Source: Verrucomicrobiia bacterium (GTDB lineage Bacteria; Verrucomicrobiota; Verrucomicrobiia; Limisphaerales; CAIMTB01). Taken from it: DNA of 64,000 nt. Below the pieces are notes generated by a model. The model was not told the origin of the DNA. It was given only the letters and a program-made list of their open reading frames with translations, and did no database searches. Below are positions 8,172 to 19,500 of this stretch, one piece after another. Position 1 is the stretch's first letter, and each line of letters opens with the position of its first letter. Location: positions 145,767 through 209,766 of the forward strand of contig JAHCBA010000007.1 in assembly GCA_019634625.1 (NCBI GenBank), given 5' to 3'. The position numbers were made by a program, and so were the translations under genes.

Positions 8172-9607
8172 TCCCCGAATACCACCGCATCGTCCTCCTC
8201 AGCGACCTGCACCTCACCCCGGCGGAGCGCCTGGGCAACTTCGCGGCCGGCCCGGCACTCGCCGAATTCACCCGGATCCAGGCGGAGGCGGCGAGGCGGG
8301 GCGAGGCGCTGGTGTTGGCCGGAGACATTTTCGATTTCCTCCTTATCGAGGATCGGCCGTTGAGCCTTCACCTCGCCACGGCGGCACGCCTGGCGGGCGA
8401 ACTGATGAGGCGCCTGCGCTCGGAGACCGATTGGATGGAGCCGTGGCTCGCGGCCTTGCGCCAGTGGATCGACCGCGGAGGCCAGGTCGTCCTGCTGCCC
8501 GGCAACCACGATCTCGAATGGTTTCATCCGGACACGGACAAGGTCTGGCGCGACGCGCTCGGCGAGGCCGACGGCTTCTCCATCTGGCGGGACGCGGAAC
8601 CGTGGCGGGCGGGATCGGGAGCGTGGGAGGTCATCGTCGGCCACGGTCATCGCGGGGACCCGCTCAATGACTGCGATCCCCGACGCATCCATGCCGCCCT
8701 CACGCGGGGCGAGGACTCCATCCCGCTTCCGCCGGGTTCCCAGTTCGTCCTGACCACGCTGCATGCCTTCAAGCGGGCGATGGATCCGCGGACCGGCCGA
8801 AGGAGGTTTCCGTTTCTGGACGCGCTCAAGCCGGAATACGCGACTCTCGCTCTGTTGTGGGCGCTCGATCCCCCGCTCTTCCGCCGGCATCTACCCGCCG
8901 GGTTCCGCCTAATACAGGCGGAAATCCTGCGGTCGCTGCTGCGCCGACTGCAGCCCCCCACGGTGCTTGGCGCGCAGGAACCGTCTGGACCGGCTCCGGA
9001 ACCCAGGTCAACCGGGAGCGATTCCGGCGGACGGGAGGTCGAGCAGGGGTTCGAACAGGCGATGGCGGGCCTGATCGCGGATGGACTGCCGGACGGGGTC
9101 ACCAAGGCCGTCCTCGAAGCGGAGATGTCGGCGCTGTTCCGGGGTGACGAACCGGCACTCCATGGAACCCTCGCCGCCGCCGCCGGATCGATCGGTCGCG
9201 CCCGTCGCTGGATGTTCCGCGGGTGGCTGCGGCAGGTTCGGAAGAGCGTTGCGGCCTTCTTCAATCCCACCGAATTGTCCGCCGCAGACCGCGCGGTGGT
9301 CGATGCCTGGCTGCCAGAAAGCCTGCCGCGCGAGACGCAGCGCGTCGTCGTCTGCGGCCACACTCATGCGGCCCGATCGTGGGCGCGGGAAGACACGCCG
9401 CACCACTACCTCAATACCGGCACTTGGACGAACCTCCTCCAGCTCGATCCGGCCGACGAATCGGATGCCGCAATCGACGCCCTGTGGAAATCCTTCGAAG
9501 GCGGCCACCTGCCTTTCCATTGGCGCCTGACCTGGGCTGAGATCACCCCCCAAGGTCCGGTATTGCGGGACGCCCCGGGCGCGATCGCTCCGCCCGCTCC
9601 CACCTGA
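8168..9607 (+). CDS. Calcineurin-like metallophosphoesterase (CHAT-STAND partner)
   Basis: A 479-aa protein with all motifs of the calcineurin-like phosphoesterase fold: SDLHL (D13, H15), AGDIFDF (D53), PGNHD (N113, H114), GHGH near residue 159 and CGHTH (H398, H400). These bind two metal ions and hydrolyse phosphodiesters or phosphomonoesters. The N-terminus resembles UDP-2,3-diacylglucosamine hydrolases, but the protein is about twice their length, with a long insert between GNHD and the last motif. No signal peptide is seen. The ATG overlaps the stop of the CHAT-STAND gene by ATGA, so the two are translationally coupled; this argues for a joint function, perhaps as second effector or regulator. 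The substrate could be nucleotide, nucleic acid or lipid. Confidence 0.85.
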   Translation: MIPEYHRIVLLSDLHLTPAERLGNFAAGPALAEFTRIQAEAARRGEALVLAGDIFDFLLIEDRPLSLHLATAARLAGELMRRLRSETDWMEPWLAALRQWIDRGGQVVLLPGNHDLEWFHPDTDKVWRDALGEADGFSIWRDAEPWRAGSGAWEVIVGHGHRGDPLNDCDPRRIHAALTRGEDSIPLPPGSQFVLTTLHAFKRAMDPRTGRRRFPFLDALKPEYATLALLWALDPPLFRRHLPAGFRLIQAEILRSLLRRLQPPTVLGAQEPSGPAPEPRSTGSDSGGREVEQGFEQAMAGLIADGLPDGVTKAVLEAEMSALFRGDEPALHGTLAAAAGSIGRARRWMFRGWLRQVRKSVAAFFNPTELSAADRAVVDAWLPESLPRETQRVVVCGHTHAARSWAREDTPHHYLNTGTWTNLLQLDPADESDAAIDALWKSFEGGHLPFHWRLTWAEITPQGPVLRDAPGAIAPPAPT

Positions 9608-9757
9608 CGAAGAGCCTGGCATCCGGTGCGGACTAGTGGACGCCCTGTCACGCGGAGGACTCCCGGTCGTTTCCTCATCGACGCAGACCTGCCCCGGTCC
9701 GCCCGGTCCGCCGACGGAGCGGCGCGGTCATCAAGCGGTGGATGGGGGGGACCAACG

Positions 9758-10471
9758 CTACCCGCGTCCCCGCCGCCTCAAACCCGCCAGCACCAGCAAC
9801 CCCGCCCCGAACATCAGTGCGACCCGTGAGGGCTCCGGAACAAAGGTCAGACTCCAGGATTCCAACTGCGCAGTGCCCCCCGGCATCAGGTCCGCCACGA
9901 ACAGCGTCCACTTTCCGTCGTAGGTCTCCAGCGCAAAGAACGATGCCAGATCCGTGTCCCGCGGGTCGGTGTCCAGGACCCCATCCGGATCCGTGCTCCG
10001 CCCGTCTGGCGACCACATCCCGGTCAATGGGCCGCCCAGCGGAATCCCGTGGTCTCCGTTCAAGACCAGACGGTAGTTGTGAACGTCGGGCAAATCGCCA
10101 TCCGCCGAGAACGTCACCGCCAGACCGTTGTCCTTGTACCCCTCCCCGTCCTCAACGCGCCGCCCCGGCCGGTTCAAGAGGACCACCATGGCGTCCACTT
10201 CCCCACCCACCCCCTCATGCGACAGCGTCACGTACAGGTCCCCGCTCAACATCCCGTCCTCGTCGCGCCCCCGGATCGATAACCCCACCGTGAACGGCAG
10301 CCCGGGTGCGATCCCGCCGAGGGTCCGGACGTCGGCGAGGCCCGCCGGATTGCCATCCGGCACCGCCCGGTCCACCTCGAAGAACATCATCTGGGCACGG
10401 CCTTTCGCCGCGCCAAACCCCAGCAGCCCGACGACCGCCAGACCACCAACCAGGCATGTATTGAGTTTCAT
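9758..10471 (-). CDS. PEP-CTERM sorting-domain secreted protein
   Basis: A 237-aa exported protein. The N-terminus is a signal peptide (MKLNTCLVGGLAVVGLLGFG). The C-terminus is a PEP-CTERM tail: VPEPS, then a hydrophobic helix LMFGAGLLVLAGL, then RRRGRG. Such tails are recognised by an exosortase, none of which is encoded in this window. The middle part (about 95-205, with WTLFVADLMPGG and LESWSLTF) resembles the jelly-roll proprotein-convertase P-domain type found in PEP-CTERM proteins. It lies 30 bases behind the giant gene on the same strand and may be cotranscribed with it. Likely an extracellular matrix component. Confidence 0.8.
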   Translation of the reverse strand: MKLNTCLVGGLAVVGLLGFGAAKGRAQMMFFEVDRAVPDGNPAGLADVRTLGGIAPGLPFTVGLSIRGRDEDGMLSGDLYVTLSHEGVGGEVDAMVVLLNRPGRRVEDGEGYKDNGLAVTFSADGDLPDVHNYRLVLNGDHGIPLGGPLTGMWSPDGRSTDPDGVLDTDPRDTDLASFFALETYDGKWTLFVADLMPGGTAQLESWSLTFVPEPSRVALMFGAGLLVLAGLRRRGRG

Positions 10472-10501
10472 CGTGAGATTGAGGTTCCAGGCATTCCGTC
10501 C

Positions 10502-13500
10502 TCACCGAAGCGCACGCACCGCCGGCCCGGGCGCCGGCGTGTACTCGATCGCCCGGTAAAACGCCGCCACCGGAGGCGGCTCTTCATGCACAAAGGTGAA
10601 CCGCCCGTTCGCATCCGCCGTGCGCACCCCGATCGTGTGCCACACCGGGGCCAGCAGGCTGCTGGCCGTCTGCAACGCGTACTGCCGTCCCGGAATACCC
10701 GCCATGCGCAACGCCACCCGCCCGTCCGCCTCCACCGTCAGCCCGAGAATGTTCAGGCTCAATCCGCCGTCCGGATCCTCGACGATCACCCGCACCCGTC
10801 CCGTCGCCTCCGCCTCGCCGTCCGTGATCGTGTACGTGAACTCGTCCGGCTGATCCTCACCCGGCGGCGGCGTGTAGGTGATCCATCCCTCGCTGCGCCG
10901 GATCGTCCCGCCCCCGGCACTCGTCGCCGCAACGCCGACCAGATGCACGGTGTCCCCGTCCGGATCCGTATCGTTGACCAGCAGTCGGCTCTCCCGCATC
11001 CGCCCCGGCTTGCCCGGAGGTCGGCTCAACACGTCCGTTCCCGCCACCGGAGGCCGGTTGCCCCCCTCGACCACCACCTGAAACGCACTCGTGGTCGCCA
11101 GTGGCGGCACCCCCGTATCCCGTGCTTCCACCTCCACCGCGTGAACCGTCCCCCGATGCGCCGGCCCCGTCGCCCACCGCACCACGCCCGCACCGTCCAG
11201 CGTCAAGCCCACCGGACCCTGCCGCAACCGCCAGGTGATCGGGTCGCCGTCCGGATCGCTGGCTCGCAACGCCACCCGCAACTCGCTCCCCGGCGCCACC
11301 CGCTGCTCCGATACCGGCTCGATCACCGGCGCCCGGTTCGCCAGCCCGACCCGCGTCGTGGTGTGGGCCGACACCGGCGGGAGTTCCCGGTTCCCCGCCG
11401 CGTCGCGCGCCACGCTGTAGAAGGCGTACCGACGCCCCATCTCCCCCGCAAAGATCCCGCTCGTCGCCGTCGTCTCCACCCGCCACGGCAGGAACGGACC
11501 GTCGTCCGTCGAAACGAACACATCGAAGGACAGCGGCCCTGGCCGGTCATCCGTCCCCGACCAACGCACCGCAAACTCCAGCCCGACCTCCGCCGGCAGT
11601 GTCGCCACCCGGCTCGTTGGAGCCTCCCGATCCAGCCCCGCCACCGGCTCATACACCAGGGTGTACGAACCGCCCAGATCATGGTCGAACAGATGCACCC
11701 GGTTCTCCCGGATCGGACGCCGCCCCAACCCGATGAAGGTCCGGTCGGTCTGCCAGAAGTTCTCCGGCGCCAGCATCGTCCCGTCGCCGCGTCGCACCCC
11801 GGCCAGCCGCACCGGCAAGGCACCCGTCGCCCCCGCCGGATCCGGGAAGCGCATGTACACAAATCCCTCCGGCACCACCATTTCCACCGCCACCTCGCCG
11901 CCCTCCCCGCCCGGCACCCCGAGCGGCATGGCCTCCAGACCCACGCTCACCGGCGCGGTCGTCCCGTCGCTCAACCACACCGTGTCCGGCAAATCCTCCA
12001 GGTCCGGAATCCCGTTGATCAGGAAATCCGGCCGCCCGTCCTCGAACGGCCCCGGAGCCGCCACCATCCGGATCATCTCGTGGATGCCCACCTCCTGGAT
12101 CAACGACAACCGCCGCCCCGCAATGGCATCCAGGTGCTCGAAGGTGGCGCTGTAATCGATGAACAACCCCTGCAGCGAGCTGGTGAACAACCACCGCCCA
12201 ATCACGTTCCCGCCCGGCGCGATGTTCCCGAAATTCGCCGTCAACGACGGGCTCAGAGTCTCCCCCGCCACCTCGGTCCCGATCAGGTTGAAGTCGATCA
12301 GCAAACCCTTCTCGTTCTCCACAATCTGCGGCTGACCCGACGTGATCCGGAAGTTCCGGGCCTCGCCACGCCCCAGGTTCCGCACCATCACCCCCAGCGA
12401 ATACGGAATCGCCGGCTCGATCTCCTCCGTGAACGGATCGTCGCTGAACACATCCCGCTGATGGAAGTAGTCCACATACAGTTCCGGGCCCGGATGCACC
12501 GTGATCGGCACGTCCGCCAGCGGCACCCGCACCCGCGTCCCGTTCTGCGTGTAACTCAACGTCCCGCCCACGAGATACACCGTCGGCCCCTCCGGCGCCG
12601 CATCCAGCGTCGGAATCAAAATCCACGTCGCCGAGCCCGCGGATTGCGGGGCAATGACTCCGCCCCCGTCCACCCCGGTGATGCCGTCCAGTATGGGTGC
12701 CCGCACGCCGAAGAGTTCGGATGCCAGAACCCCTTCGCCGTCCCCAATCGACAGTTCGACGCCAACTTCCGTGAGGGACTCCGCCGTGCCATTGTCCACC
12801 TCCAGCGTAGCGCGAAACGCATCGCGGGTGGTCACAGCATCCTGCTCAATCCGTAACCGGACGCGGGCACACACACCCTCATCCTCGGATTCCGGCGGAA
12901 TCGACGCGACTCCCGCGTTCAACGCCTCCCGCCTTTCGCCACTGGCACGGCTGGCGACGCGCCGATCCTCGCATTTCCATCGCTCAAGCAGGGTGCCTGG
13001 CTGGATGATGATCCCTCCCCCTCCACCATCCTCTCCACGCCTGCGTATCAACCCGGGAGTCGGGGCAAGGCTTGGGCAACACTCCTTCAATGCCGTCGCC
13101 GCGCCGCTGCCGCTGGGACTCTTGGCCAGATCGTAGATGGCACACAGGCAACCCAGATTGACATGAAACAACGCCGCGCATGAACAGATCGCGTCCAGGA
13201 CGTTGCGGCTGATGATGCCTCTGAAACACGCGTAGTAGTCGAGAAGCCACATTGGGATCTCGAAGGATCGCCATATGCCGTCCGGACCACAGTAGTACTG
13301 GTACAGCACGGTAACCTCTGGGAACGAACAGTCATCGTCCGCCTCCCCTGCCGCAATCCGCAGCCCGCCCGGCGCCCCGGCGTCCGCCTCTCTCGAAAGC
13401 AACACGGGCACCCCGATGCTGCTGCGCGCCGGAATCTGACCGACAATCTCGATGAGCGGTGTCACTCGGAATCCACGCCCGGGTCGGATCACAAAGTGAA

Positions 13501-16500
13501 CGTCGTTGGCAGCGATCAAGCCATGATTTGTCAGTGTCAGTTCAATGACCTTCTCCTCGCCAGGCCCGAGGAAATCCACAATGACAGGAGGATCGGCCGT
13601 GATGATGGGCACGGGAATAAAGGTCTCGAACGTGCTCTCAATGGTAAGGCGCGTCCGATCTTCCACTTCAGTCGGCTCGACCTTCCACCGATGCTTCACC
13701 AATTCGCGCCCGACAAAGGCCCGCACCTCGCGGACCGAACCCGCGTCGATCAGAGCGGTCGTCCGGAAGGTCGCATGATCCGGCGCCACCACCTCGACCG
13801 CATGGTAGCCTTCCGGCAACCCTGTGAACAACACCTCACCGCTGTTGTCACTGAGACCCCGATGCAACACCTCCCCCGTGAACGCATCCGTGACCGTCAC
13901 CGTGGCGTTGGTCACCGGCGGATTCCCCTCGGCGTAGTAGGTGTACTCGTCCACCACCCGCACCAACAGGTCGCCCTTCAGCTCGCTCAGGCACCGGAAC
14001 GTGAAGGGCACGCGGAGATGGGTGGCGGAACCGTTGAGGGCCAGGTGGCCCGTGTACGGTCCGAACGGCAGATCGGCGGCGGGTGACAGGAGGAGCGTGA
14101 CGGTGTTGCTGGCGCCGGGCGCCAGGGAAGGCATCGGGTTCGGACTGGCCAGCCGCAGCCAGGCTGCCTCCGGCAACGACACCGACAGCGGACCGGTGTC
14201 CGCCCGACCTTCGTTGATGACCGTGAACTCCACCGCCCGCTGGCCGCCCCGGACCATCCCAGCAACCAGTTCGTCCGGCTCGGTTCGCAACCGGGGGCGC
14301 AACGGCTCCACGGTCACGGTCATCGGCAGGTCGTGCGTGGTCCCTTCGGCCGTGGTGACCCGCAGGGTTCGCTCCGCGGTCTGGGGACCCATCGCCGCCC
14401 CTCCCGACAGGAAGCCCGCGGTCAGCGTGTAGTGGGCTTCAATGAAGTGCAGCCCCGGCAATCCCGCGCCACTCAAGGTGACCGTTCCGCTGAGTTCACC
14501 GCCCTCGCCCAGGATCGCTCCGGACAGCCCGGTCAGCGGGACGTCGCTCAGGTTCCGCAACCGGACATGCCCCGCCACGCTGCTGCCTTCGTCGATCCGG
14601 ACTTCGAGGAACGGCGGCTCGAAGGCGGCGCCGTACAGGGTGAAGGCGTCCTGGGGCGTCGCGGTCTTCTCCCCGCCGCGCGCGGCGCCAACCGTGTAGT
14701 GCCCGGCCTCACCCGGGAGCGGTCGGAAGACCATGCTGAAATGCCCGCTGGCATCGGTGATCGCCGAGAGGACCCGCCGGAACTCGCGCAGGTGCAGATG
14801 AACATCGACCCGCTTTCCAACCGCCGGCTGTCCGCCCGGGGTGAGGGCCCACCCGCTCAACGGCACCGGGGTTCCGGCCGGTGCGGTGCGACCCGGGAGA
14901 TCGACCTGCACCGTCGCCGTGAAGTCCGACTCGACCCGGATCGGCACGGCGGCAATGCGCGTGTTGTTGGTCTCGTCGAGTTCCTCCACGGAGTCCTCGA
15001 CATCCGCGGTCACCACCACCCAGTAGTCGCCCACTTCGGTGAAGACATGGCTCGGCACGGTCTGCGCGAAGGACAACCCCGGCGCGAAGCCGTCGCCGGA
15101 AGGGGTCAGGTCGAAGTTCCCGATCAGCAGATCGTCCCCGACCAGCGCGTCGCGGGACAGAAACACACGCTGGACGAACCGGCCGCGGGCCGGGGCCACG
15201 CCCTGGTTGGCCACGCGGAAGGTCAGGTTCGCCCGTTCCCCCACCAGGGCCGTCGCCGGACCGAACACCTCGGATATCACCAGGTCGGGCAGGTCGGCGT
15301 CGGTGACGGTCAATCGCGCCTGCCCAGGCGTGTACCCGTCCGCCCCGGCCGTCACCGTGACCGACCGGCTTCCGTCCGGCACGCCATCCTCGAGAGTCAC
15401 CACCGTGAACACAGCCGAGTCCGCCCCGTCGGGAATGACCACCTCGACCGGCACCATCGCCTCGGCGGTGTCACTCGAAGTCAGCAACACCAACAGATCT
15501 CCATCCGTGCCGGTGTTGCGTCGGACGGTTCCGACGGTGGTCGAACCCTCCCGCACCACCGGGTCGGCGAGCGCGACGCTCAAGGTCGGCCCATCGTCGT
15601 CGGTCACGGTCACGGCAACGGTGACGGGCGTCCCGATTTCCTGGGCCGTTCCGCTCACCCGGGCCACCGCACTCAAGGTCACGGTCTGGGGCGGCCCGAC
15701 TTCGGTGTTGTCGAGGGCGGCCACCGGCACGGAAGCCACCACATTGAAGGCGGGGATGGTCACGCTGGGAGGCACCTGCACCAGGTCCGGCCGGTCGGAC
15801 GACAGGGCCACGGACAAGTCCCGCGACGAACCCACCGATCGACGCACCGTGAGGATTGCTGCCTGCACGCCCGCCCCTTCGCTGAAGGTTTCCGGCGTGA
15901 CCGTGAGTTCGAGCTCGGGCACATCGTTGTCCACCACGGTCAGGGTCGCGCTTCCCGTGGTGTGGCCGGGAGCGGAGGCGAGCAGGGTGTAGGTCTGGGT
16001 GCCTTCGACCAGCGAATCGTCCACCGCATACACCGTGAAGGTGGCCTCGGCCATGCCCGCGGGAATGGGGACCGGGCCCGGCAGGATCACCTGCGAAGGG
16101 TGCGACGCGCTGAAGTTCACCGTGACCGCCTCTCCACTGGACCCCGTCCGGAACACCGTTCCCGCCGCCGCCTCGCCTTCGATCACTTCGACCGGATCCA
16201 GCATCACCAGCAGGGCTGGAAGATCCACGTTGCGCACCACGAGATCGGCGGTGGCGGTGCGATGTCCGGACGCCGCAGCCGTGATCGTCACCGATGCGTC
16301 CGGGCCCGGAACGCCATCGGGCACCACGGTGAACGCCACCGGAATGGAACTCTGCCCGACCTCGAAACGCACGGTCGCCGGCACGCCAAGGCGGTCGGGT
16401 TCCGAGGAGGTCAGCAGAACGTCCAGCGGAACGGCCGTCGTCGAGTTGCGGCTCAACAGGGCACTCACCTGGGGCGGACTGACATCCTCGCGCACGTCGG

Positions 16501-19500
16501 TCACCGCCAGACGCAGCCCCAGCACCGCCGCCACCTCGAACGTGGCGCTGAGGCCGAGGTTGTTCGCCTCGTCCCCCTCCACCACCACTCCCTCGTCATC
16601 CACCCGCACCGCGATCCGGTACGTGCCGGCCCCCACCGAACCCGGGAGCGTTGCCACGGCCGTCTGGTCCCAAACCTCGCCGGGCATCCTCGGAGGGGTG
16701 TTGGGCACGCGGACCAGCGGCGCACCCAGCGTGGATCCCCCCGGCGTCGCGAGATGAATGGCCGCGCCAAACCCGGCCGGGGCCGGGCCCGACCCGCCGT
16801 TGGTGAGCTGGTAGCCAATCTCGAACGGCTCACCCGGCACAACCAACGCGGGCGCAGTCACCAGGGACACCGACAAATCCGGCAGCGGCGGCAAAGTCAG
16901 CGTGAACGGCGCCGAGGCGAGGTTGTTCTCGAAGGTGGCCTCCGGCTGAACCGAACCCGCGTTGACCCGCACCACCAGATGATACGCACCCGCCGGCAGA
17001 TCCCCGGCCAACGGCAGGGTCACGCCAACGCGCCGCACATAATGATCCCCCGCCCCCAGCGAAGCGGGCCCGGCCACCGTCTTCAACACCCGCGCCCCCG
17101 CAGGATCGCCCGGCGTCGTGGTGAAAAGGATGGCGTCCTGCCACAGGGCCGAGGTCGGCGCCGATCCGAGATTGTTCACCCGCCACTCGACTTCGATGTC
17201 CCCGCCCGCAACGCCACCCGCTGCGGACAATTCCAGGGCCTCCACTTCGAGATCCACCGCATGAACCAGGATCGGGCCGACGGCGATGGTCCAGTTGTTC
17301 GCCTCGGCACCCGCCTCGAACACCGTGTCGTCCGCATCCACATGCACCACCAGCCATTGGTTCCCGGCCAGCCCGGACGGCAGAAGGACCGACCGTTCGT
17401 GGTTCTGAAAGGCATGGGGCCCGAGATCGTTCGGCACATCCACCCAGCCGAGAAAACGGTCCTCCCCGATCGCGGCATCGCCCGACAGGTACAATCCATC
17501 CCGCCGCAACCCGCTGAGCGGATGCGGACTCCGGTTCTCGACCGTCCACCGGACCGTGATGGCCGTGCCCGCCAACGCCGATTCCGGCCCGACGATCTCA
17601 ACCGCCACCAGGTCTGCGGGCGTGCTCGGGTGATGCACGACCCGCCGAACCGCGTCGCGCGCAGCCCCCGAGGCGGTGAACACCGTCACCCGCAGGTCCA
17701 ATTCGCCGGACGCCAGACCCGCCAGCGTGCCATCCCACATCCACCCGTCCGCAGCCGACTCATCCTGCCCCAAGGGAGTCCACGGAGTCTCCCCCACCGT
17801 CCTGACGGAAAACTCCGCCCGGACGATCCCCTCCTTGTCGGCTGCCGTGACCGCCAACCGCAGCGAACCGCCGTAAAGAACCTGCCCGTCTTCCAACGCC
17901 TCGCCGTTCGCCGTGAACGTCACGATCACCGGCGGGATCCGCAGGGTGCGCGACGTCTCGGCCGGCCACCACGCATCGTTCCCATCCTGTCGCGCCAGCA
18001 GCGTCGTCGAGCCGCCCTGCAGGACGTGCAGCAGGTTCCCCTCCAGCGCCGCCACCTCCGGATCCCCTCCGAGAAAGCGGACCGGCAACCCGCTCGAGGC
18101 CGTGGCCGCCAGCGGAATGACCAGCGCCTCGACCGGCGGCGCCGGGAAGTCCACCGTCTGCGACTCCCGAACCGCAGACACGGACACCACCGCCGGATCC
18201 GTGCCGCCGCTGACGTTCACCGTGGCCACCGCAAAATGCCGCCCGGTCACCGCCTCGAGCGTTCCCACCACCGCACGGGACTGCGAAGTCACTGCCAGGG
18301 GTGTCCGGCCGGACACCTGATCGAACGGCGTCAACCCATCGAACACAGCGTACTCCCGAACCAGCGCCCCGGGCGAAACCGGATTCCATGCCAGCCACAC
18401 CGAACCGCCCTCGACTTCCAGTCGGACCCCGGTCGGATTCGGCAGCCAGGTCGCGGCCACCAGCGTCGTCCCGTCACTCTCCCTCCCGAAAATGTCCAGT
18501 GTGGCCATGCGCAGCGTATAACCGGTGGCCGGCGTCAGCCCATCGAACTCATACGAGGTCGCGTCCGGCGGAATCTGGACCGGGATGCCGCCCGCCCCGA
18601 GATACAACCGAAACGCCGCCAGAAACTCGCCCGCATCCCCCGGCGGCGCCCAGGTGAAGGACAGCCGGTCCGGCCCGCTCACCACCGCCAGCCCGATGAC
18701 TTCCCCCACCCCGCCAATCGAGGCCTGGGCGGAGGAGGATCGCACCGTCGCATCGAAGTTCCCCAGTGCATCCTCCGCAACCACCGCAAAGTGAAAGATC
18801 CCGCTCCCCGCCAGTCCGGTCACGGTGAAGCGCTGCATCCCGGCCGGAACGAACCCCCACGGTTCGAGTGTGGAAACGTTGTCGAAGAACGCCGATCCCA
18901 CATGGATCCGGTACCGGACCACATCGTTCTGCGCCGCCTCGTTGTAGTGGCTCCAGTCCAGATCCACCGCGCCGAAGGCCGACCGGGACGTCGCCACCGC
19001 AAATCCGCTCCCCAATCCCGTGACGGGCGCCGGTATCAGGGCATCCGGAACCACCAGCGAAACCTCACGGGATACCACCTGCCTGTCGGGCGGTCCGTTC
19101 TCGATCAGGATCGAGATCTCACGCGACACCAGTTGCGGCAACAACACATACCCCGCCGCATACCGCACGACCGGGTCGAAGTTTCCCAGCCCATCGACGG
19201 GCACCACGGCGAAGTAATGGTCCCGGAACGCCCCCAATCCCTCCAGCACCACGGACGCCGTTCCAGCCGGAACCGACCGCACCGGAACCATCCCGCTCAC
19301 GGTCGCGATCGGTCCCGTCTCGGACCGATAGATGTCGAACCGGACGATGTCCCCCACTGCCCACTGGTTGTAGGCACTCCAGTCGAGAGTGGCCTCACTG
19401 CCGTCCGCTGACATGCTGACGGCCAGACTCTCGATCCTTGGCGGCGGCTCCGGCGTAGCCACCACCAGACTGTTCTCCCGCGAAATCACCTGGGCCACCC

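Noticed and set aside
10586..12856. A 756-codon plus-strand frame (and 951-2867, 638 codons)
   Set aside because: Both are antisense shadows of well-supported genes with no recognisable motif.
14333..19411. A 1692-codon open frame on the plus strand opposite the giant secreted protein gene
   Set aside because: It is rich in Arg, His, Gly and Pro with no domain, and mirrors the GC-rich third positions of the minus-strand gene, whose protein has clear domains.
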